DNA of 64,000 nucleotides. It comes from Geosiphon pyriformis (lineage: Eukaryota; Glomeromycota; Glomeromycetes; Archaeosporales; Geosiphonaceae). This document shows, piece after piece, positions 1 through 12,540 of the stretch (position 1 is its first letter; each line of letters starts with the position of its first letter). Both the position numbers and the translations under genes were made by a program. Below the pieces are notes generated by a model. It was not told the DNA's origin. It worked only from the letters and a program-made list of their open reading frames with translations, and ran no database searches. The DNA is taken from assembly GCA_016748015.1 (NCBI GenBank), contig JAAOMT010000752.1, positions 194,976 through 258,975 of the forward strand, written 5' to 3'.

Positions 1-2916
1 CTATATACAATATTAAAGATATGAATAATATAACTAAACAAAAGAATATTGTTTATTGGCATATAAAATCTAATTATATAGTATTTATTATTACAAAAAT
101 AAAGCTGAGATTTAACATTAAATTATAGATTGCAAATAAGTTTGATAAAGTTTAGATTTTTACATTTGGTTAAAACAAGAGTTTTTTGGTGATAGTATAA
201 TTATAATTGTAAATATTTTTCTGGTTTATTATGTTTTAAAGATTAAAAAAGTCTCTGGTTAGCTAATCAGTTGGTTTTTGTTTATTTGCTTTTTAAAAAT
301 AAATTTTTGGTTATGATTTTGGGTTTGTTGCTTTTGCTAAAGCAAAAGCTGCACTAGTTTTAAAAGTAAATATTATTATTGTTAATATAGTAAATTCTAG
401 TTTATTTGTAATCTTGAAAAAAAATTTTAATAAGAATAATTTTAAAAAAGTTTGAATTACAAAAAGTGTATAGATTTGAATCTGATTAATGTTTTTTGAA
501 GTTTTTTTTTGGTTAAGACATTTATATAGAGCAATTTAAAAAAGATTAAAAAATTATTAATTTTGTCTTTTATAAGTAATAATTTGTTGTTTTTATTGAC
601 TGGTTAGATAGTTGAAAATGTTTCAGAATTCTTTAATACAAATTATAAAGTTGTTTTATTTTTGGTAAAACTGGTAGTTTATTAAATACTCACATGAATA
701 ATGTTTACAAACAGACTAACAAAAATTATTAAAAATTTATGATTAAAGATGCTGATAGTATTAAATAAATTAGTTTTCAAAACTTTTTTGCAGCCAGACT
801 TTTATTAATAATTAATAAATTTAATAATATAAAAGAGAGGGATAATTTGGATATAATGTAAAGACTTTTAAAAAATTTGATATTGAAATTAACAGACAAA
901 CTATTTTTTAAACAATAGTATAGTAAAGCCAAATATTTTTCTATTAAACAATTATTAAGATTTTTCAGATTAAAATTATTGGTTGCCAAAGTAATAAAGA
1001 CTCTAAAATTAGGTAATATGTTTAGAACTAATTTTTTTTGCATGTTTAATTAGTTATTAATAATATCAATACTTCTAAAATATAAACATTAATTTATAGT
1101 AATGCTAAATTAATTAAAATTTTTGGCTACTTGTTAAAAATCCAAAAAAATTATTATAAGTCGAAAATATGTAAATCAAGATTATTAAAACATCTGTTAT
1201 CAAGTATCTAATTAAAAAAAAAATAGTTCAAATAAGAGCTATATGATCAAAAGTATATTGAAAAAACTATTTTATAAGATAATGTTAAATTATTTAGTAG
1301 TTGATAAAGAACTGATTTTAAAATTTAAAAATATTAAGATTAAGATTAATATTATTATAGAAAGTTAAACCAGAAAGCAAGTGGTTTCTAAATTATTGTC
1401 TGAATTTTGAGCTAATTAATATGTTTTTTTAAGTTATATAAATAATAGTGCTTTTTTAAATATTATAAATGTTATTGGTTTTGAGAAATTGATTTAAGTA
1501 ATCAGAATTTTATTAAACAAAAGATTGTAAATTTAAATAATATTTCAAATAAATTATAAAAACATTATAATAATAAGATTTTTAAGTGTTTTTTAGTTTT
1601 TTTAAACTTATGTCTAATTTTGGATATAATTTTAATTTTGTGAAAAAAAGCATGAGTTTTGATAATACCTAAACTTTATAAATAGAATAAGGTTTTAATA
1701 AATATTTAGTTTATTACTCTAATTGAAGCAGTTAAGAAAATTCTTTTTAAAATTTTTTTAAATTAAATTTCATTTGCTTATAACAGATTTAGTGTTTTTT
1801 GTAAAGATAATTTTTTTGTTTTAAAAGATATTTTAATACAGTTTTCTATTTTTGCTGTTGGTTCAATAATTAAAAATACTTTAAAAAAGAACAGAAAATT
1901 TTGATTGGTTTTGTAAAATATACACAAAATATATAATTTTGTTAAATAATATTATTTGAAAACTAGTTTGCAGTATATTAAGATATATAAAAATTTATTA
2001 GTTTTTTGGTGGCATTTATAAGAACAAAATAAATAAAATAATAAAAAATTTTGGTTTTATAAATTAATATTAAATATATAATAAATTAAATTAAAGTAAG
2101 ATATTCTCTTTTTTTTTAAAAAAAATCTTTTATAATCTTCTTTTATGTAAGATTAAGAGACAAAAGCATTTATATAGATACCAAATTAATATCAAGTTTA
2201 TGGCCAAAACAAACAAAATAAAGATTAAGAAAAAAAAACTTTTTTTTTTACAGCTGATATTTTTGTTGATATTACTATTTAAATTAAAAATAGTTAAACT
2301 TTTATACAATACATATTAGATATTACCAGTAAATTTTTTTTGATTAATAATATCTTAATTAAAAATAATAAGACTATGACTATTTTTATCAATTAAAAAG
2401 TTAAGAATGTTTCTTTAAGAATTAGTAATTTGCCAATTTTAATTGCCAAAAATAGTGTGCTGTACAAATATTTAAAAATTTTTTATTAACAAATAAATTG
2501 TTTAAGCAGTTTTTTTTAAATATAGTATTAAAAAAAACTTTATATATAAACAGTTTTGTATTTAATTTTGACTGTTTTGCAATTTATAATTAGTTATTAA
2601 TCACAGTTCAGTTTTATTTTTTTGAAGTTTGCTGTTAATAAATAGTCTTAATTATAAAGAATTTTAAGATAAAAACTAACTTATTTTATGATTTTCTTAA
2701 TAAGACACTGCATTATTCTTTGTTGTATAGTCTAAAAACTTTCAAACAAATTTAAACTAAAGAAAAAATTATGTTAACTATTGTTTTTGCAAATATTATT
2801 GGTATTTTTGATTAGCTTTTTAATTACAGATTTTTGGATTTTTAAATTCTGAGCTAGATCTTTTTAAATCTTTTACAGTATTTAATCAAGTTGCAAATTA
2901 GCTCTTTCACAATTTT
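1..2916. other. AT-rich tract, probably decayed LINE body
   Basis: No intact gene is visible. The tract is almost entirely A and T, and where G or C occurs the plus strand shows more G than C. It runs directly into the recognisable LINE C-terminus at about 2.9-4.5 kb, so the simplest inference is that it is the eroded upstream part (reverse transcriptase) of that element. An 88-codon minus-strand reading frame at 777-1043 has only low-complexity Leu/Asn/Lys composition and is not supported as a gene. Confidence 0.4.
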
Positions 2917-4471
2917 TTGGCTAAAATAGTACATATTTTTTTAAACAATGGTTTTTTATTAATGAATAATTTGCTTTGTGCATTTCTCAATCTTAACAAG
3001 TTTTTTATATTAAGTGTTTTAAGAGTTTTATTGTATTTTAATAAGATTGGTTCTTTGAAAAAATTTGGTGTAGCTTTTTATAACAAGTTTTTAAATAAAT
3101 AGGGCAGGATCATAGATTAGAAAACTTTTTGTTATTGAAAAATATTAGATCTTAAAAAGTCTTTATCTTTTTGGTTTGTGTTAACATTAGAGTTTTTATA
3201 TGATATTAATTTTGTATTAATTTCTTCTGGTGTAATTTTTGAATTAACAAGTAGTAATATTTTATTAATAAATAAGTTTTTAATTTTAAAAAAATATTTG
3301 CATAAAATTTGGTCAAATATAATTAATGTATATACTAACAAATCTTTAAAAAATTTGGGTTTTTTTGTTATTACTAATAGAATTGCTGCTTATTTCCAAA
3401 GTAGATTTGAGAGTTAAAATTAAGATTCATAAGTTGTTATCTTTAATACTAACCAAATTATAGGCTGTTGCTCTGTTTTTGAAATGTGTGTCTTTTTTTT
3501 GTATTATAATTGTATACTTAAATAGTTAAGTTGCTATAAATACATATATTTTAGAGTTGAAGTTGTTGGATTCTGATTTTTGCAATTATTGTTAAATAGA
3601 AAAAAACATATTGTAAACTTGATTAGAAATAAGAATATTTTAATGACTTAGTCAAAAATTAATAAACATTTAAGAATTTTGAACAATATTTATGTTAATG
3701 TTTTAACAAATAGAACTGCTTGTTTTTTTTTATTGCTATTTAGCATATTCATAAACACTTTATTAAAGCTAATAATTTAACTATCTCTAATAATGTTCAT
3801 TATTTTGTTTAGAATATATATAGATTGATAAATTGTGTCTGCTAAAAAATTGGATTTGGTTTCAAAATAATAAATAAGTCTTTAATTCAGAAGATTAATT
3901 GGATTCAAATTGCTATAATTTGGCATTTGAGTTCACATATGCTTTTAGACTTTATTAGTAAAGCTTTGGCTAGTTTGCATACATGTTTCATGAAGACAGT
4001 TTATAAGAAACTGTCTGTTATGGTCAGAAAGAGACTTTATAACAGAAGCTATTCAAAGGTTTTGTGTTTGTATTGTGAGAAGATTGAGTTTTTTGATCAT
4101 GTGTTTACATGTTTAAAGGAGACTAATTTTCGCAAAAAAATAGCACTTGACCAGATTGTGGTTTGAAAGTCTTTGATGAGATCATATAGCCTGCCATCTT
4201 CTATAGTACTGGAATTTTTTTTTTATGTTTGTTAAATGTTAGACTATATGTATTTTTTTGCAAAAGCTTCATGCTTAGAAATTGGTACTGTGAGATTGCG
4301 CTGATGTTTAGTAATCAAAAAAAAGCTATTCAGGTTTTGGTTGAGTTTATATGTGGTGTCTCTGATGCTATCGGCCGAGTGGCTGGTCACACTTATTTTA
4401 AAGTCTTGTGTTGTAATGGGCTGCACTCGTTAATTAAAAAAAATCATATATTTTGGAAATCAAAAATATGA
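2917..4471 (+). mobile_element. Decayed LINE (non-LTR retrotransposon), C-terminal part
   Basis: Broken plus-strand frames resemble the C-terminal half of the LINEs abundant in arbuscular mycorrhizal fungi. Frames at 2917-3102 and 3178-3417 are in the same phase and are joined by in-frame stops (NK*GRIID*KTFCY), as expected for TGG or CAG codons mutated to TAG. The second contains VYTNKSLKNLG, an RNase H-like strand in which the usual TDGS Asp has become Asn. At 3927-4166, after frameshifts, follow SVMVRKRLYNRSYSKVLCLYC and a CxxC-x8-HxxxC zinc motif (CLYC...DHVFTC). The frame at 4229-4471 continues the C-terminal region. Stops and frameshifts make it non-autonomous. The family match is from memory of such elements, not from a search. 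Confidence 0.65.
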
Positions 4472-4700
4472 TATTATTTTAAAAATTTTTAAAAATTAAA
4501 CAAATTATATATACATGTATATTATATTATAACGATATTGCAAAATAGTTACAATATAAAATTTAAATAATTTAAATTATGGTCATCTATTCTGTGTGAT
4601 CTATCACCTTTAAGTAATTGCTCAATATGGTAGGTGATGACCCCTCGCGTCTTTCCTTTGAAACTAATCTTACGTCTTTCCTCAAGTTAGATCAAAGAAA

Positions 4701-5919
4701 ATGGTTGGAAAAGTAAAGAAGAAACAAAATATACCGTCAAATGCTTCAAATGGGCAAAACCTACAAAAGGAGCAGCAACCTCGAAAGACAACTCAGCGAG
4801 AAAACGTGTTTTTATTCATACCAAATCTCATAGGTACATTGTCTTTATAGAGTCTGTCCCTAAAAGTTTTCCGGAGGGCTTCTCTTTGAAGAAACCTTTA
4901 TTTCATACCTGTCACTAAAATCAAAATCTGACTTAACTTAGGATACGTGCGAGTCTTATTAGCGATTGCTTCACTATACTATATGCCCTTCGCACCTTGG
5001 ACATGCATGGGCCTTTATATCGTTTCCTGTCTATTGGATGCAGTGGATGGAAATGTTGCAAGATATCTTAATCAATGTTTGTGTTCAATCATGTTTTTGA
5101 GTCTTATCTTAAGGAATACCAAATGGTTCTACTTATTATTAAATATGTATTCATAGGCAGCAAATTTGGTGCAGTGCTTGATATGGTCACTGACAGGTAT
5201 TTCTCATTTTTTCTATTTTACCAAATATTAGGCCATCAATAACTAGTTCATGCATTACAGATCAACAACGTCATGCCTTTTATGTTATCTTGCAGCCCAT
5301 TATTACAATTGGGTTATTATATTTCAACTTTTGATTGCTTTAGATCTTAGCAGTCATTACATGCATATGTACAGGTAAGGAATTAAGCTTAATTTATATC
5401 TCGTGTTTTTGTTATTTGGGTGATTCTAATTTAACCAAAATCTTAAGCTCTTTGACGGCAGGTGCTTCTAGTCATAAACAGATATCCAAAAAATCCAATC
5501 CCTGGCTACGACTTTATTACTCAAATAATGTGATTTTTGTGTTGGCCTTTTTTATTTTTTTTATCTATGTGAAATGAGTAAACAATAACTTTTATTGTTT
5601 AAATCTTTAGTTAGTTCTCTTCACTTTCTGTGCTCTCAATGAGCTGCATTTTGTCGCTTTATATTTTCTGACATTTGAACCTCAATTTGATGGTGAGTCA
5701 TTAATTATCTGCATTAATTTTAAATTTGAAGATTAATAAATTTTGATATTCTATTTAGAGTTGGAAATTAATAGGACGGTTGTTCGCTGGGTTGCCTATC
5801 TATCATTCCCTGTTTGTGCTCTGAAACAAATAATAAATTTTATTCAATTGGCGAACGCGAGTCAAAGTTTGGCTCTATTGGATATTGAGGAACGGAAAAA
5901 AGCACGAAAGAACGCATGA
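4701..5919 (+). CDS. PIS1: Phosphatidylinositol synthase (CDP-alcohol phosphatidyltransferase)
   Basis: Makes phosphatidylinositol from CDP-diacylglycerol and myo-inositol in the ER membrane. Seven exons give 248 aa: 4701-4833, 4942-5076, 5157-5196, 5261-5374, 5448-5529, 5611-5692 and 5759-5919; phases agree at every junction. The full CDP-alcohol phosphatidyltransferase signature DG-x2-AR-x8-G-x3-D-x3-D is rebuilt across introns 2 and 3 (DGNVARYLNQC, then SKFGAVLDMVTDR), so all metal and substrate residues are present. Several hydrophobic segments follow, and the C-terminus is basic (EERKKARKNA). A Lys/Gln-rich cytosolic N-terminus precedes the first membrane segment. The exact edge of the intron at 5530-5610 is the least certain (a GTGATT donor). 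Length and motif match fungal Pis1. Confidence 0.93.
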
Positions 5920-6138
5920 CAAATACTCTGCACAGTTTTCAACATCCCTTTAAATGTATCGTTTATAATCCTTAATATTATGGTTCACATTACCTTTTCC
6001 AATATGGTGTGGTTTTTTTAATGACGAAAAGATCTTGGCCTCATTCAATAGCCGACCAAAGAAACTTCGGCCAACAATATAATAGTCTCCAAAAACATTG
6101 CTACAGACAGATGGAAACAATCTGAATATTGAAAAGCA

Positions 6139-6642
6139 CTATAATACCTTTAATACAGTCCTGACTAGAGGATTAATTCTATTAATACTGTTCTCTAAAT
6201 TGTAAAAGAGAAGGGAAAGCAAAAGGGCGACCCTGTCCATGAAGTATGTGACGCTACTTACAACAAAACACCTCTGAGAAGATTTCATAATTGATTCAAT
6301 GAAACTAAACTTCATTGTGCTCAGCTTGATTCTGAATTTCTCTTGCTGCGTTGACTCGAGCAATTATATATCATATTCTTATGAGCAAACTTCACGAGGG
6401 AAACTTTCTCATGACAATCTCTCTTGACGGAGATTAAAAGTTGACAGCTCATTATCAATAATTTTTATCGTTAAAAGATCCTCAAACAATGAGCTTGGAT
6501 ACGGTACCTCTACCTTGTATCTGGGAACATTGCCGCGTTTTTCGACAATGAGGTATGATGTTGAAGGGAAGGGGTAATCCTCTGATACACATCTATTATA
6601 GTTGTGAACCACGTCCATCACGCATAGTGACCATGATTTCAC
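6139..6642 (-). CDS. Possible hypothetical gene, two fragments
   Basis: Two minus-strand reading frames lie tail to head: 6409-6642 (starting MKSWSLCVMDVV, 77 aa) and 6139-6363 (74 aa, with the hydrophobic run VALLLSLLFYNL). Their amino-acid composition is balanced, unlike frames in the AT-rich spacers, and the GC content is raised here, so they may be exons of one gene separated by a short intron or frameshift near 6364-6408. I do not recognise the family and could not find a clean donor/acceptor pair joining them. The gene could also extend toward 5.95 kb. Confidence 0.3.
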
Positions 6643-7624
6643 GGAATTATACTTTCACGTTATTTCCGGCTTTTGTAAAGTCTCATGCCGGAAATCACTG
6701 AAATTTATGTTGAAACCTGCTTGACAAAAAATAATCCCGAAATTAAATTGTCTTCTACCTTTTGATAATTTCCTTTATACACAATGTCGAGCATTATAGT
6801 ATGGAAAAGGTAGAGATTATATGAATCTATTCAAGTACGTTCAAAATTTGCCAAATCCAAGATATAAATATCAGGTGATAAGGAACAAAATTTATTATTA
6901 CCATTCCGTAACTGATCCTTGTTTTCCTAGGCTGAGTTGTATCTGAAATCCTGCATAATCACTATGATAATCTGATTAGCGCCGATTCAACAACCAACCA
7001 ATCAAAATGAGAATTTAAAAAATGCTCATTGGAATTTGTCGTAAATCGGCCTTAATCACTTAAAACTTGTGCCCGAAGCAGTGATGATTAATTCCAAACA
7101 AGGTGTAACATGATACTTTATATAGTAAAAACCACGGAGATATTCTCAAATAAATTTATAAGGAACGCGTTTAAATATGAGTTTCATCAAACAAACATTA
7201 ACAACAACAGAGAATGTTTCTTCCTTAATTGTTATTATTTTCATCATGTAAATATCATCCGTGATTTTTCTTGCTTTTCTGTAAAGCAAAACAACCAAAA
7301 GTTGCTTTACCAATCTCTTTTGCTGTTGAATCCCAAGGTGATTCAATTGTGTGCGCTTTGTGGTGCTGAGACTTTCATTTTTTTGGAATATTGAATTCTT
7401 CACCACTTGATCGACTTGGAGGCTCACTAATCTAGGGGAAATAAGGCGAACCAAAGTAACTGTCAATAATTGTTTCTTTAATTAACAAAAGTTCACCTAC
7501 TAACTTTCTTCCCTCAATTTTGCAACGTCAAGGCTTTATATTTGTAAATGTTAAGTAAATCAATAATTTTATAGTTTAACAAAGAACTTTCAAAAACATA
7601 TTTTTGCCTTAACAGAAAAGAGCC
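6643..7624. other. Intergenic region
   Basis: Separates the minus-strand candidate from the Rim9-like gene. Overlapping frames on both strands at about 7110-7466 lack a recognisable domain; at most one could be real and neither is supported. The 3' part is presumably the upstream region of the Rim9-like gene. Confidence 0.4.
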
Positions 7625-9043
7625 ATGATTCACCCTGGATGTGAGGCAACTCCTGCTACGATTTTCTCACTGACAGCCCTGATATGTTTATTTCTTGTGA
7701 ATATCAGTGTTCCAATTACTCAGAAAATTGCCATGTTTGAAATTAGTTTAACAAATAAAGGTGAATTTGTGAGTGGTTTATGGGGTCTATGTACAAAAAA
7801 TGGAAATGAATGCACAAAAGCGAGACTTGGTTTTCAGATCAATAATTCAAATTCTTCAAGTCATTCTTTCCTAGGTTATCTCTTAACCTTTCATATAATC
7901 GGTAAGATTTTTTAGAAAATTAATGCAAAAATCAAATCTGTATTCATCTAAAATATTCGTTTATTTTTTTTAGCATTAGGCCTAGCACTAGCACTTACTT
8001 TTATTGGTGGTTGTGCTCATTCACGCGCCAGACGTGATGGCATACTCATAAGATCTGCAATAAGAATTTCCTTATTGGCTATAATTGTAAATTTGATATC
8101 GTTCATTGCCGACTTGATAATTTATAAAACATTTCAAGATGGTCGGGATGGCCGAGTGAAATTTGGGAATGGAGGATGGTTAATGGTTATCAGCTTGATT
8201 ACAACGATATTCAGCTTTTTCGCTTTTTTTTGGGGACAATGGTTGGTAGAGAAGAGATCTCGTGCATCGGAAGATGGCTCTCAAGATGAAAGTATGGGCA
8301 GTGAGCTTTATCCCGAAAAATTATGGAGAAACGAATACCAGGTGAACTCACCCAATACCATCAAACAACCTGTTGCCGCCTATCCTGATTTCGAAGAGAT
8401 GAGGCTGATGAATGATCAAGCTTTAACACCAAGATATTATCAGCCAATGGATCGTGTTATGAGTAGATACAGAAATTCTTTTCCAGATCCTTATTTTTCT
8501 TATCAAAGAAAAATTAATAGTATGGTACCTCAAGCTTCAATAACTACCAACACAAGTCATCGTCGTCATCCTTTACCAAACAACTTTATTGCATACCCTC
8601 CACATTCTCCTCATCCATTCCAAGAAAATCAAAAGCAAAGCCTAATGTACCCATCAACATCAAAGTCTCCAATATCAGCATATCCAACACAATCATCTTT
8701 TCCAAATTTGTATCCATTATCAGCTAAAACTTCTTTTCCTTATCCTCCGATTGCATCAACATCTAAGAGCAATACTGGATACCCTTTCCCAGCTCGCCGA
8801 AAATCACCTTATCAAAATCAATATTATACATTGTCACAACCTTCATTTCTGAACCATGGAAAGAACTCACCAATATCATCTCTTGAATACGGAACCCGTT
8901 CACAACCTGCCCCTCTTGAACATCAAAAGCCTTTACTCCCACAACCTAAAGACCAACCTCAACAAGATCCGGTAGCGACTCCCCATGAACCAGCAAAAAA
9001 TCCAAAAAATGAAAACGTGGAAGAGAAGCATGAAAAAAAGTAG
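7625..9043 (+). CDS. Rim9/PalI-like pH-response membrane protein (SUR7/PalI family)
   Basis: Probable plasma-membrane component of the fungal alkaline-pH (Rim/Pal) sensing pathway. Two exons, 7625-7901 and 7974-9043, in phase, encode 448 aa. Four membrane segments are visible: about residues 12-31, 86-108, 123-145 and 163-185. The extracellular loop between the first two carries the family motif GLWGLC-x6-C (SGLWGLCTKNGNEC), typical of SUR7/PalI proteins. The region after the last membrane segment is a long hydrophilic tail rich in Pro, Ser, Tyr and Gln, with repeated (S/A)YP- and SFP-like motifs; fungal PalI/Rim9 proteins also have long disordered cytosolic tails. The intron (72 nt) has a consensus GTAAGA donor and a pyrimidine-rich acceptor. 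Family assignment is good; whether it acts strictly in pH signalling or is a Sur7-type eisosome protein cannot be decided here. Confidence 0.8.
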
Positions 9044-9546
9044 CAACAATTTAGAAACTAATCCGTTGATCCACAGAGATAAAAGAGCAAAGCACAACTT
9101 GGGTTTGAAGTTGTCGATTTTATCAGTTAAAAACATTTTTGGATGTCAAGATTAAAACCCTTGTTTATTATTATTGAGGAAGCGTCAACATCCGCACCCA
9201 AAAGCTTTATAAATTAATAAAGAATCCACCAAAATAATCGTATTTATTTAATTTAATTACGGAGCAATAAATACCAAAACTGAAAATGTATAATTAACAA
9301 TTCTGCTCAATTTCATGATATTTATATATAAAAGTGAAGCACTAACAAAAAAAGGAAAAGCTAAAAATCCACAAAATAAAATTGGACACTAGTTATGCTA
9401 GAATTCAGAAATTTAACAAGTCGACACATTTTTCTTCATAAATAATCAAAAAATTGTTTCCGAGTAGTTATAATTTGTTGCGATAGATATTCCATTTAGT
9501 ATAGACTCTCGAGCCCAAATCTAGTTCCTGAAGTATGGGTTTCTCA
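9044..9546. other. Convergent intergenic spacer
   Basis: About 500 bases between the stop codons of the convergent Rim9-like and CDC37 genes. AT-rich, presumably holding both 3' untranslated regions; no other feature seen. Confidence 0.5.
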
Positions 9547-11247
9547 CTAGGCATCCTCAGTCTCTGAGGGTTTCTTTACTTCTGCTTGACGAGATTCAAT
9601 TGTCTCACCCTTGGTGGCATCAATTATACCCTCCTCGATAGTAAGGACCCCAGCTTTGTTAATAATTTCCAAGGCTTTTTCAGCTTCATCGACTGACATT
9701 TTCCCAAGAACTAGGTTGATCTTTTCAAGCTCTTCAGTTTCAAAAGCTTCACGAAGATCTTGAGAAAGGGTCATATATATTTCGTACCTAGCTTTTTCTT
9801 CAGGATCCGTTGAATCCGCCGTTGGAATTTGAATAGTAAGTGAATCATTTTTGCCTACAATCTCAATCTGAATTTGTTCAGCTTGTTTTCCACTAGAAGA
9901 TTGTTTTCTCTCTTCCTCAATTGTCTTACAGCGTTCAGTAATACGCTTATAAGTTTCTTCCACATCTGTATTAAATATTTGGCGTGCTTGTTGTTGAGCT
10001 TGAGGTGAAGTTATCCTAAATTATTAAATTTTATGATGAATAAACCCTACTCAAGTTCACCTAAAAATTATTTCTGATAAAGTTCTTACCTTTGGAAGAA
10101 GAGCCTTACTCCATCTTTGCCTAACTGTTGACAATATTGTAATAACCATGCTTGATGTACACATTGCTTAGCATATTTTGCTTTGCCCTTCATTTGAGCT
10201 TGAAAAGCCTCAGCCAATATTTGATCGACTATTTCTTGATCAACTATTTCCGGATGACTGGAAATGAATCTATAGCTACCCTCGTAGTCTTTAATCTTTG
10301 CAAATTCTTTCGCAACATCAGAGGTGATCGCTTCCTCGTCATCATCTTTATGCCCATTTATCGATGATGATTCCTGATGAATCGAAAAACAATAGGGTGA
10401 ATATAAAAAATTTTAAGTTTGGAGTAATATTCAATATAGAAGAATTACCTTACTCTGATAGCCCTCTATGGGCTTCATTTCAGCACCGGGATTCAAAACT
10501 TCAACAACTTTTTCCGTATTTCTTTTGGATTTTGGGAGTTCTGGCTTATTAACCTTGCTAACAGCCTGTAAAGTTTATCATAATAAATTCTGCGATTAAT
10601 AACCTAGATTTTTAATTAAAATGAAAGGCAGCTCAGAATTTTTGGGCTTTCAGAACTACCGTTTTATTGAATCCATCATGAAGATCATCCATTGTGATTT
10701 TTTTCTTTGCTTCATCCTCTTCCTTTTCCATCTCATTCTGCACTTCCTTTTGTCGCGACTCTAATTTTTTGTGATGCTCCTTTAATTTAATTATCAAGGA
10801 ATCGCCAACCAGCTCCTCACTCTGACTTTTGACCTCGTTTTGAATCTTTTCCAACAAAACCGTCATCATCTCCTCAAAAGTAGGAGGAATGGTGGGTGGA
10901 TGATTTTCTGGTGATGGGTTGCTTTCCCTCAGTTCTTTTTGCTTTTCTTCTTGTTCAGAGCGTAAATTCGCATTTTTTTGGCGTAACTCCTCAACAGTTT
11001 TCAGAAATGCGCCTACGCCTTCAGATTCTATTGTATTAATAATTTGATTAATATGACCGATCAGCACCTCGTTCTGTTCATACTCTTGCTTTAGAGCTTG
11101 AATTTTTTGACGGCGTTCTTCACGTTTTTGGTGAATATCAGCCTGTTTCCAACGAATAAACGAGGCTTTATCTACGTTTGGGTGGCATTCAAAATCCTCG
11201 TCGTCACTAAGTTCAAGTTTATCCCATTTACTATAATCAATCGGCAT
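9547..11247 (-). CDS. CDC37: Hsp90 co-chaperone Cdc37
   Basis: Kinase-specific co-chaperone that loads client protein kinases onto Hsp90 in the cytosol. Four exons (10660-11247, 10449-10565, 10090-10373, 9547-10015) join in phase to 485 aa. The N-terminus [18 protein letters not shown] is the conserved Cdc37 start, including the CK2-type Ser before acidic residues that is needed for client binding. It is followed by a long coiled coil (about 30-170). The central Hsp90-binding domain contains [20 protein letters not shown] and GVRLFFQRI, and the C-terminal helical domain ends in an acidic/Lys tail. Slightly short of many fungal Cdc37 proteins but complete. Convergent with the Rim9-like gene. 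Confidence is high because the N-terminal motif and domain order are characteristic. Confidence 0.95.
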
Positions 11248-12540
11248 TTTTCCTGCAGGTTTTTCAATTAACTCTTGGCTATCGCGTTAAGATTAGATAT
11301 TTATATTGACCTAATTTCTTGGTTAAAGATGAGACAATTCTAGATCCTTCTATTCCTTTCATTTAGAAACGTCATTTTGCATTTATTGCATATATTCAAA
11401 AATATAAATTACAACTTAATTTTTTTAATTTAAAAAATATTTTATATCCAATTTAAATAATTAAACTTAATTAAATTAGAGATTTTTTTCTAATAAAATT
11501 TAAAACAAATTTTTTGTTTTGTTTATTGTTGGATTATTATTATTATTATTATTGTAAAATAAATAATATAAAAATCATATTAACAATAACTTATGTAAAA
11601 TATTATATTATTTTTGTAATTATAATAATATTTTTAAAATCTACAATTTTCAACAGATAACTTAAGTTATGACTGGTAGCTTGAAATTGAACCTTTCAAT
11701 TATTTTCACAAATTAGTTAAAGATTTACAGAAATAAAAGGTGCGCAATATAGTTATTTGAAATACAACATTACGATACAGATTTAGATTAAATTTCAGTA
11801 GTTATTGAAAAGCCTTGTAGGCTGTGCAAAAGTCAAAAAAATCAGGGCTGATTTTCTTCTTAGCTCAAGATTCCAGGTAACTATTCTTTACAAAAGAGAT
11901 TAACTTATAATGAGATTTTTCACAAAGTTTTTAGGAATTTCAGAAGTCCGATTTATCATTTAGAATAAAATGACTGCAAAATAGAAAGGGGCAGAAGTGT
12001 TAAACATGAAATTGCATTGTGATTTTGACCTTCTTCCAGCTTAAAAATTGCCCATAAAAAAGAAATTCACTCTGTTTTGAGAACCCCTTCTTCATTTTGT
12101 TTATAATCTTCTTCATCCTCAAACTTGTATACACAATTTTATCTTCCAACTTATTAAAACCTCATCATCCTTCTTTGTATTTTGCTATTACTCAGATGCT
12201 GGGGTTGGAGTTAATAAAAATGGTAATATGAATTGTAATATTCGGCAGTACCGATTTCTCAAAGTTTTCGTTGTAAAATATTTTCGATGATATGATTTCA
12301 ATAACCTATTCTGAAATAAAAATGCTGATCAGAACAGATTTTACCACCACGTGCTAAGCAACACCCAATCAAGTTCCTTAACTCTGAATAAACAGCGTAT
12401 ATCATGTACCCTCACTAGCATTTTTTCGTTGAAGGCGTCCCACTGTCTTTTATCACCTAAACTCCTCGCCCTTACCCTTCGAACTGTGTTAACCACTCAA
12501 AAAACTACCTTAAAACCCGTTTCTCGAGCTGCTATTAGAA
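11248..12540. other. Divergent intergenic region between CDC37 and ERV2
   Basis: Very AT-rich core with a short TTA microsatellite near 11528-11552, flanked by less AT-rich sequence next to each gene, probably the divergent promoters. A plus-strand frame at 12351-12662 overlaps the ERV2 start in another phase and looks like a shadow. No transcription-factor site is called. Confidence 0.45.

Noticed and set aside
1-4560. Mitochondrial DNA origin for the extreme AT tract
   Set aside because: No mitochondrial genes seen, and LINE C-terminal motifs indicate nuclear repeat DNA.
7146-7466. 106-codon minus frame overlapped by a 94-codon plus frame
   Set aside because: Neither has a recognisable domain or splice continuation, and they exclude each other.
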